DNA of 10,668 nucleotides from Candidatus Latescibacterota bacterium (GTDB taxonomy: Bacteria > Latescibacterota > UBA2968 > UBA8231): the NCBI GenBank assembly GCA_022826515.1, contig JAJDUT010000133.1, positions 1 through 10,668 of the forward strand. The letters are read 5' to 3'. Position 1 is the stretch's first letter; each line of letters opens with the position of its first letter. The notes under the pieces were generated by a model. The model ran no database searches and was not told the DNA's origin. It was given only the letters and a program-made list of their open reading frames with translations. Below, in pieces: positions 6,505 through 10,668 of this stretch. The position numbers and the translations under genes are program-made.

Positions 6505-7119
6505 ATGCAACGCAAAACGCACGACCGATGCTCCACCACCCTCAGCCGCGGCCCACTCCTCTGGTCCGGCGAACACTGGCTTCTCTATCTGCGCCCGCTT
6601 GGGAGCCAAGTCGATAGCGGACAGCTCAGTTTGTATTGCGCCGCCTATAGCCCGGCAGGTCAGGGAACAGTGGCCTATATCGACATTCCCGGCTCCGGAG
6701 GCCTGACCGCCGTCTGCACTGACAATCCCAACCTGGCCGATTTTATTACTGCTACCATGATTCGCGGCAGCAATAATCCATTCGACCGCGACCTGCCCCA
6801 ATGGCCAGCGACCTTCAGCCGCGCCGGCCGCATTGACCGCAATCCTTCTTGGACCATCCAAAGCGAGCACCACACCCTGACTGCTACTTGGGAGCAATTG
6901 GAAAGCCCCCTAGTCGGCCCGCCCACCGTCAACCCCCACATCGTCTTCACGGTGCTGATTTTTGCTGCCGCTGGCCAGATGCAACTCGACGGCACGGCGG
7001 TCCCTGGCCACCTCTATCCCCGTGATGCCTGGAGCAAGAGTCTAGGGCAAGCCCGCAGTTCCTGCTGCTTTGCGTTGGCCGAAACTATGGTGGCGGACCA
7101 TTCAAGCGGTGATATTTGA
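6505..7119 (+). CDS. Uncharacterised 204-aa protein
   Basis: I do not recognise a named family. The ORF looks genuinely coding: it is long, has no rival of comparable quality, and reads like a compact soluble protein rich in Trp and Pro. Notable segments are LLWSGEHWLLYLRP (18-31), DNPNLADF (73-80), NPFDRDLPQWP (91-101), SWTIQSEHHTLTATWEQLESPLVGPP (from 115), HIVFTVLIFAAAG (145-157), and an end with YPRDAWSKSLGQARSSCCFALAET. There is no signal peptide or clear membrane span; the 148-157 stretch is more like a buried strand. ATG 6505 is the first start after an in-frame stop at 6487 and has no good Shine-Dalgarno. It lies directly after a GroES-like 3' remnant, and a fragment of a second copy sits after the other remnant at 9422-9476, hinting that this gene and the GroES-like gene were once neighbours. 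Confidence 0.75.
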   Translation: MQRKTHDRCSTTLSRGPLLWSGEHWLLYLRPLGSQVDSGQLSLYCAAYSPAGQGTVAYIDIPGSGGLTAVCTDNPNLADFITATMIRGSNNPFDRDLPQWPATFSRAGRIDRNPSWTIQSEHHTLTATWEQLESPLVGPPTVNPHIVFTVLIFAAAGQMQLDGTAVPGHLYPRDAWSKSLGQARSSCCFALAETMVADHSSGDI

Positions 7120-7198
7120 CGGAGAGAATAGGATACGATACGTGGCACACGACGGGTTCCCTGGATAAGCGGACATCAGTCGTCTTAGATGTCACAGC

Positions 7199-7231
7199 AA
7201 TGGCCGCTAGAATCACTTTCTAGCGGCCATT
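7199..7231. terminator. Strong hairpin between convergent genes
   Basis: AATGGCCGCTAGAA (7199-7212) and its exact reverse complement (7218-7231) form a 14-bp stem with a TCACT loop; CAG/CTG outside a C-A mismatch can extend it. It lies between the 204-aa gene (plus) and the original 3' end of the nuclease gene (minus), where a two-way terminator is expected, but neither strand has a T-run. The flanking 7120-7198 holds nothing else I recognise. Confidence 0.5.
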
Positions 7232-7254
7232 ACTGGGGAGCAAAGGTGAAGCAG

Positions 7255-7418
7255 CTATGCCCTGTGACGAAGTTCTTCGGCAACCCAGTCTGCGATGGCT
7301 GGATCCAATTTACATAAGCTATGGCGGACTGGGAGTTGGCGGTTATCTTTATCTTTATCTTTGACCTGACTAGTCGTCACCCCATTGTCATCGGCTACGG
7401 TTGCTCTCCACTGAACCT
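7255..7418 (-). pseudogene. Detached C-terminal end of the NucS-like nuclease gene
   Basis: Read on the minus strand from the left edge of the IS, this stretch is open for 53 codons and ends in TAG (7255-7257). Joined to the nuclease at 8353, with one copy of the 3-bp target removed, the frame is kept: ...EEFRL-K, then VQWRATVADDNGV, a KDKDKDN run, and the end LDPAIADWVAEELRHRA. Either target copy (TGA or TTA on the plus strand) gives Leu-Lys at the joint. The KDKDKD run comes from three exact ATCTTT units at 7345-7362. The piece has no start of its own and was separated by the IS. Confidence 0.75.
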
Positions 7419-7421
7419 TTA

Positions 7422-7439
7422 GAAGCCGTCTGAAAACCC
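7422..7439 (+). repeat. Left terminal inverted repeat of the IS
   Basis: GAAGCCGTCTGAAAACCC pairs with the right end at 8335-8352 with one mismatch, and is preceded by TTA. A third, solo copy occurs in opposite orientation at 9493-9510. Confidence 0.85.
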
Positions 7440-7456
7440 TGTGATGTAGGCGCTAT

Positions 7457-7485
7457 TTGAACGGGCGTACTCATCGCGCCATATT
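7457..7485 (+). promoter_or_regulatory. Possible transposase promoter inside the IS
   Basis: TTGAAC (7457-7462) and CATATT (7480-7485) are 17 bp apart, about 37 bases before the transposase ATG. Both boxes match the consensus at four of six positions, so the call is tentative. Confidence 0.35.
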
Positions 7486-7521
7486 CAGGTTTGACCACAA
7501 ACGCTGAACAGAAAGGCTTGT

Positions 7522-8328
7522 ATGATGAGTACGCCGCGTAGGCAATATGCCACCGATCTAACCGATGCACAATGGCAGCAGATCGAACCGTTGCTGCCGG
7601 CCCGGCGCTGGCGGCCCCACGGTCCGGGCCGGCCCCCGCGGGATCGCCGCCAAATCGTCAACGGCCTTTTGTATTTGAACAAGACGGGGGGTCCTTGGGC
7701 TTTGTTGCCTTGTTGTTTTGGGCCGTGGAAAACGGTGTATGATTACTTTCGTCGCTGGAGCCTCGAAGGGGTCTGGTCGCCGGTGTTGGAACACCTCACC
7801 CAGCGGGAACGTCGCCGCAACGGACGGGTTGCTAGGCCGTCGGCGGGTTGTGTCGATAGTCAGACGATCAAGACGGCAACCCAAGGAGAAATAATTGGTT
7901 ATGACGCTGGTAAAAAGATCAAGGGCCGTAAACGGCATCTGCTGGTGGATACGTCGGGTTTGCTTCGACAGGTGGTGGTCACGGCCGCCGATGTCGATGA
8001 TCGCGCCGGCCTTAAGCAACTCTTGACCCGCTTAGGGCGCACGGGCGTGGCTCGGTTACGGAAGCTATGGGTCGATGGCGGCTACCAAGGCGAGGCGATC
8101 CGAACGTGGGTGGCTAACCGAAAAAAGACCCACAAAATAGACCTAGAAGTCGTCGCCAAACAAGGCGGTGGATTTACCGTCGTCAAGCGCCGTTGGGTCG
8201 TCGAGCGCACGTTGGCATGGTTGATGAACTTTCGCCGCCATGCGCGAGATTATGAGGTCTTGACCCGCCACAGCGAAGCCTTGATTCAGGTGGCCATGAT
8301 CCACCTGCTACTCAAAAGAATCAAATGA
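7522..8328 (+). CDS. IS5-family transposase (DDE type)
   Basis: The transposase has 268 residues, intact, with two possible ATG starts in a row (7522, 7525) after AGAAAGG. The N-terminal DUF4096-like domain is clear (LTDAQWQQIEPLLP, GRPPRDRRQIVNGLLYLNKTG). The catalytic triad can be placed: D112 in CVDSQTIKTA, D185 in LWVDGGYQG and E228 in RRWVVERTLAWL, with R224 at the -4 position. A KGRKRHLLVDTSG segment (134-146) is typical of the IS5 group. It would cut and rejoin the element ends at TNA targets. The stop codon overlaps, head to head by 8 bases, the new stop codon of the interrupted nuclease gene on the other strand. No frameshift is needed, so the element could still be active. Confidence 0.95.
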   Translation: MMSTPRRQYATDLTDAQWQQIEPLLPARRWRPHGPGRPPRDRRQIVNGLLYLNKTGGPWALLPCCFGPWKTVYDYFRRWSLEGVWSPVLEHLTQRERRRNGRVARPSAGCVDSQTIKTATQGEIIGYDAGKKIKGRKRHLLVDTSGLLRQVVVTAADVDDRAGLKQLLTRLGRTGVARLRKLWVDGGYQGEAIRTWVANRKKTHKIDLEVVAKQGGGFTVVKRRWVVERTLAWLMNFRRHARDYEVLTRHSEALIQVAMIHLLLKRIK

Positions 8329-9217
8329 AAAATAGAGTTTTCAGACGGCTTCTGAGGCGAAACTCTTCTGGGCGGCCAGAAACCGTTTCTCCTTCGACGA
8401 CCTCACCGTCAACTATATCTCCTACTGCCAAGATACCTTTTTGGTTGACGTATGCGAAGACTCGTTGACTAGGTTCAAGAAAGTCAGGAGCCCAACCGTA
8501 AGTCGCAATTATACCCTCATTAAACATCCTCTGGTAGTCACCGGGAAAGTCCGTTTCATACGTATTAAAAAACCAATCTCCCTGCCACTCATACCCGCTG
8601 GCGTCCCCATTATCAGGCCGACCCGGAAGTGTCGCTATCTCCAGCAGGATGTCCTCATGGTCGCTGCCTTTATAGAGAGTAAAAGGTACGAAGTCGATAG
8701 GAACCTTATATTCTTTCAGCCAGTTGACGATGTTCTGCAAGTTCTCATCAGAGCCGGGTGCCACGATGTACGTTCGTAGACCATCGGGTATATTCTCTTG
8801 CGTAACAGTATTGTCATCGAAGAAATTTTGAAACTTGTCGATTAAAGATTGGCTCTCGTCTTGCCAGTAGGCATGAGCGCGTCTTTCCAAGTCTTCATAT
8901 TTACTATTGGCCATTTTGGCTGCATACTCAAGTAACTGGCCAACCGTTGATCTATCAGAACAGTCTCGTTTTATCTCGACGACGATCAAGTTCCTATCAG
9001 CATCCAAAGCTAGGATATCGGCCATGCTCTGACCGGGGACAGCTTGGCTGATAACCAATAACCTTTCATTCCCGAACAGCAAACTGTTGTTTCGCGACAT
9101 CAAATTCTCCAAATCCTTCTCAAGGATGCTTAACTCTGATGCCGAGCTTATCAGGTAAGGTTGGGATTCAAGTCCCTCTTCGTTCCGGGTTAGTCTAAAT
9201 ATCGTTTTTGTCATCAT
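8321..9217 (-). CDS. NucS/DUF91-like PD-(D/E)XK nuclease, C-terminus replaced by IS sequence
   Basis: The ORF has 298 residues, of which the first 288 are original. The nuclease core is visible near the N-terminus: ELSILEKDLENLM (28-40), then ADILALD (66-72) with D67, IVVEIKRD (78-85) with E81 and K83, and GQLLEYAAKMA (93-103) with Q94. This D, ExK, Q order is that of the NucS (DUF91) branch of PD-(D/E)XK nucleases, metal-dependent DNA-cutting enzymes. The rest (about 105-288) is not a domain I recognise, but it contains a beta-rich end (RVFAYVNQKGILAVGDIVDGEVV). The last ten residues (RSRLKTLFFI) and the stop are encoded by the IS; the true tail lies at 7255-7418. Intact, it would have had about 342 residues. 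The catalytic half is untouched, so activity is possible. The start has two ATGs in a row and no clear Shine-Dalgarno. Confidence 0.85.
   Translation of the reverse strand: MMTKTIFRLTRNEEGLESQPYLISSASELSILEKDLENLMSRNNSLLFGNERLLVISQAVPGQSMADILALDADRNLIVVEIKRDCSDRSTVGQLLEYAAKMANSKYEDLERRAHAYWQDESQSLIDKFQNFFDDNTVTQENIPDGLRTYIVAPGSDENLQNIVNWLKEYKVPIDFVPFTLYKGSDHEDILLEIATLPGRPDNGDASGYEWQGDWFFNTYETDFPGDYQRMFNEGIIATYGWAPDFLEPSQRVFAYVNQKGILAVGDIVDGEVVEGETVSGRPEEFRLRSRLKTLFFI
8335..8352 (-). repeat. Right terminal inverted repeat of the IS
   Basis: The reverse complement reads GAAGCCGTCTGAAAACTC. It is followed by TGA (8353-8355). On the minus strand this repeat is translated as the first foreign residues of the truncated nuclease. 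Confidence 0.85.
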
Positions 9218-9234
9218 GGTGGCTTAATGGTGAC

Positions 9235-9345
9235 TTAGAAAAACGACCCTTGCTTGAGAAGCTCCGCTGGCGCTTCCTCGCCCGAGCCGCGCGTGTAGCA
9301 GTCCTGCATGGTCAAGGCTAGCAGGATGCACAGCCAGAAGAAGCC
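9235..9345 (-). pseudogene. Possible 3' end of a broken gene upstream of the nuclease
   Basis: On the minus strand a frame ending at TAA (9235-9237), 17 bases before the nuclease ATG, reads GFFWLCILLALTMQDCY then an acidic stretch and ELLKQGSFF. The hydrophobic run could be the last membrane segment of a lost protein whose 5' part was replaced by the GroES-like remnant. The evidence is only the open frame and its position, and chance is possible. Nothing else is visible in 9218-9345. Confidence 0.22.
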
Positions 9346-9411
9346 GGCGACGAGAAGTTCATCATCGTGCCGGCGGTGGCGATATTGGTGTTGGTCGACG
9401 ATATTGCCTGA
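9346..9411 (+). pseudogene. Remnant: last ~21 codons of a GroES-like gene
   Basis: In frame this reads GDEKFIIVPAVAILVLVDDIA and stops at TGA 9409-9411, against DDEKFIVVPQAAILVLVRDIA in the intact gene at 5383-5745. Upstream similarity fades, and an in-frame TAG lies at 9319-9321, so there is no start. The substitutions are largely conservative, suggesting it diverged as a working paralogue before being truncated. Confidence 0.8.
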
Positions 9412-9421
9412 GCGGCGCGGA

Positions 9422-9476
9422 GAGCGTATTGACAGTAGAAGCAGTCGGCCCGCCTACCACATTAACCCCCCACATC
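9422..9476 (+). pseudogene. Fragment of a second copy of the 204-aa gene
   Basis: 9443-9476 aligns closely with 6912-6942 of the 204-aa gene, with a 3-base insertion: VGPPTTLTPHI here against VGPPTVNPHI there. The preceding bases (from GAGCGTATTG at 9422) resemble GAGCAATTGG at 6892 onward. It lies just after the GroES-like remnant, so the first ~125 codons have been deleted. Similarity fades after 9476. Confidence 0.6.
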
Positions 9477-9492
9477 ATGGCTACAGTCATGC

Positions 9493-9510
9493 GGGTTTTC
9501 AGACCGCTTC
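9493..9510 (-). repeat. Solo IS end, matching the IS5-family element
   Basis: The reverse complement reads GAAGCGGTCTGAAAACCC, 17 of 18 identical to the left end at 7422-7439 and sharing its CCC inner bases. It is bordered by TTA (9511-9513), again a TNA trinucleotide. No transposase sequence lies next to it, so it is the scar of another copy. TTA is also the complement of the WG-repeat gene's stop codon. Confidence 0.75.
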
Positions 9511-10431
9511 TTAGTGGTGGCCAATCAATCGAAAGTCCCCAGCGGAGTCAAATTGTGGGTTGATGACGAAGGTTCCCTTTGGGTCAATGTATCCGTACTG
9601 TCCGTCGATTTTCACCCGTGCCAACCCTGCTGAAAAGTCCTCAACGGAGTCAAATTGTGGGTTGATGACGAAGGTTCCTTTTGGGTCAATGTATCCCCAC
9701 CGTCCGCTGATTTTCACCCGTGCCAACCCTGCTGAAAAGGGCCAAGTGGAGTCAAATTGTGGCTTGATAACGAGGGTTCCTTTCGGGTCAATGTATCCCC
9801 ACCGCTCGCCAATTCTCACCTGTGCGAACCCTGCTGAAAAGTTCCAAGCCTCGTCAAATTGTGGCTTGATAACGAGAGTTTCTTTCGGGTCAATGTATCC
9901 CCACCGTCCGCTGATTTTCACCCGTGCCAACCCTGCTGAAAAGTCCTCAATGAAGTCAAATTGTGGGCTGATGACGAAGGCTCCCTTTGGGTCAATGTAT
10001 CCGTACTGTCCGTCGATTTTCACCCGTGCCAACCCTGCTGAAAAGAGCCAAGCGAGGTCAAATTGTGGGTTGATGACGAAGGTTCCTTTCGGGTCAATGT
10101 ATCCCCACCGCTTGCCGATTTTTACTGGTGCCAACCCTTCTGAAAAGTTTCTAACGGAGTCAAATTGTGGTTTGATGACGAGAGTTCCTTTTGGGTCAAT
10201 GTATCCCCGCCGCTTGCCGATTTTTACCACTGCCAACCCTGCTGAAAAGTCCCAAATCTCGTCGAATTGTGGTTTGATGACGAGGGTTCCTTTTGGGTCA
10301 ATGTATCCCCACCGCTCGTCGATTTCCACCCGCGCCAACCCTTCTGAAAAGTTCCAAGCGAAGTCGAATTGTGGTTTGATGACGAGGGTTCCTTTTGGGT
10401 CAATGTATCCCCACCGCTCGCCGATTTCCAC
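9511..10431 (-). CDS. WG-repeat protein, both ends uncertain
   Basis: 306 residues are counted from GTG 10429-10431. The protein is nine units of about 34 residues, each of the type RWGYIDPKGTLVIKPQFD..xxFSAGLARVKI, the WG (KWG) beta repeat found in secreted or surface proteins and thought to mediate binding. The GTG start is poor: it has no ribosome-binding site and sits inside what reads as protein. The frame continues up to a stop at 10585-10587 and encodes FSTLVLSCSGTPEGDRS, like a lipoprotein signal with a Cys, but contains no ATG, GTG or TTG. An ATG at 10566-10568 in another frame could feed in through a frameshift. At the other end the ninth unit breaks off into RLIGHH, and the stop codon is the trinucleotide beside a solo IS end, so the 3' part may be lost. 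The gene is possibly a pseudogene. Confidence 0.75.
   Translation of the reverse strand: MEIGERWGYIDPKGTLVIKPQFDFAWNFSEGLARVEIDERWGYIDPKGTLVIKPQFDEIWDFSAGLAVVKIGKRRGYIDPKGTLVIKPQFDSVRNFSEGLAPVKIGKRWGYIDPKGTFVINPQFDLAWLFSAGLARVKIDGQYGYIDPKGAFVISPQFDFIEDFSAGLARVKISGRWGYIDPKETLVIKPQFDEAWNFSAGFAQVRIGERWGYIDPKGTLVIKPQFDSTWPFSAGLARVKISGRWGYIDPKGTFVINPQFDSVEDFSAGLARVKIDGQYGYIDPKGTFVINPQFDSAGDFRLIGHH
9514..10416 (-). repeat. Nine tandem 102-bp units coding WG repeats
   Basis: GGGTCAATGT recurs at 9581, 9683, 9785, 9887, 9989, 10091, 10193, 10295 and 10397, exactly 102 bp apart each time; the last unit in the gene's direction is incomplete. A higher-order pattern of four units is suggested by the residue after QFD: F, E, S, L in units 1-4, F, E, S, S in units 5-8, S in unit 9. 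Units with QYGYID are 5 and 9, also four apart. This suggests growth by duplication of 408-bp blocks. Confidence 0.95.
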
Positions 10432-10613
10432 CGGTGCTAATCGACTGATTTCTTCGGGAACTGACGGCGTTGCTGACCTGTCGCCTTCGGGTGTTCCGGA
10501 ACAGGAAAGAACCAGTGTTGAAAATGCCCTGATTCCCTTACACTTTTGAAAATAGGGCTGCTGCCCATAGTTTATAGCTCTCTTTTAACCGCCTAAGATC
10601 AAAGGAGGGCCTT

Positions 10614-10668
10614 ATGAGCAGCAGCGAACAGGTATATAACCGATTGCTGGGTAGGTTGCAAGCACTCG
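10614..10668 (+). CDS. Start of a gene running off the right edge
   Basis: ATG 10614 follows a strong AAAGGAGGG (10601-10609) and opens MSSSEQVYNRLLGRLQAL before the window ends. Too little is present to identify the product. The gene is divergent from the WG-repeat gene; the space between holds a short GGGC-TGCT-GCCC palindrome (10556-10567) but no promoter I can call with confidence. Confidence 0.7.
   Translation, partial: MSSSEQVYNRLLGRLQAL

Larger units (their letters stand above)
7422..8352 (+). mobile_element. IS5-family insertion sequence (931 bp)
   Basis: The element is bounded by terminal inverted repeats GAAGCCGTCTGAAAACCC (7422-7439) and the complement GAAGCCGTCTGAAAACTC (8335-8352), 17 of 18 identical. 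It carries a single intact transposase gene. Size, one-ORF layout and TNA-type target fit the IS1031-like branch of IS5. The flanks are TTA (7419-7421) and TGA (8353-8355): both are TNA but not identical, so one copy has mutated or the event was not a simple one. It split the minus-strand nuclease gene. Confidence 0.88.

Noticed and set aside
6451..6897. Minus-strand 148-codon frame opposite the 204-aa gene
   Set aside because: Shorter than the plus-strand ORF, without start signals; the plus frame is supported by the fragment at 9422-9476 keeping that frame.
8441..8779. 112-codon plus-strand frame opposite the nuclease
   Set aside because: Shadow of the nuclease gene, whose PD-(D/E)XK motifs are on the minus strand.
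7419..9513. Composite transposon bounded by outer IS ends and TTA on both sides, carrying the nuclease gene
   Set aside because: The tail of the nuclease gene lies outside the left IS end and rejoins the head in frame, so the IS alone inserted. The shared TTA fits the element's preference for TNA.
9514..10416. CRISPR array or satellite DNA
   Set aside because: The 102-bp units are contiguous, coding and without spacers.
9560..10549. 329-codon open frame on the plus strand across the WG repeats
   Set aside because: It is the antisense of the 102-bp units; an open frame in one unit stays open in all. The minus-strand reading gives the known WG repeat.

Overview
The window looks like chromosome of a diderm (Gram-negative) bacterium of moderately high GC. 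The evidence is a TolC-type outer-membrane channel with a signal peptide, a secreted protein ending in a FlgD-like Ig domain, and Shine-Dalgarno-led genes. The mix (FlgD-Ig secretion tail, DUF362, WG repeats, several toxin-antitoxin and IS pieces) resembles poorly cultured phyla such as Latescibacterota or Poribacteria; that placement is inference.

Left part (1-2460): the 3' end of a large secreted protein, a tRNA-Lys(TTT), a strong hairpin that can terminate both the tRNA and the convergent gene, and a minus-strand DHH/DHHA1 phosphoesterase. A consensus-like promoter at 2466-2495 then drives a plus-strand run of closely spaced genes: glutaredoxin-like protein, TolC-family channel, DUF362 protein, GroES-like protein with an enlarged acidic roof loop, a 55-residue antitoxin-like protein, and a Phd/YefM-RelE type toxin-antitoxin pair.

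Right part (6430-9510) is a patchwork of breakage. A 33-bp copy of the GroES-like 3' end follows the toxin, then comes an intact gene of unknown function (204 aa). Next is a NucS/DUF91-like nuclease gene on the minus strand, split by a 931-bp IS5-family element. The nuclease head (8353-9217) and its 54-codon tail (7255-7418) lie on either side of the IS and rejoin in frame. Beyond it are a second GroES-like 3' remnant, a fragment of the 204-aa gene, and a solo IS end abutting the stop codon of the next gene.

The right edge (9511-10668) carries a minus-strand WG-repeat protein made of nine 102-bp tandem units with no normal start codon, and the first 18 codons of a plus-strand gene with a strong ribosome-binding site. 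I saw no CRISPR array or rRNA, and no clear complete new defence system. The most distinctive signals are the reconstructable IS-split nuclease, the repeated GroES-like 3' ends, and the unusual glutaredoxin-TolC-DUF362-GroES-like gene order.
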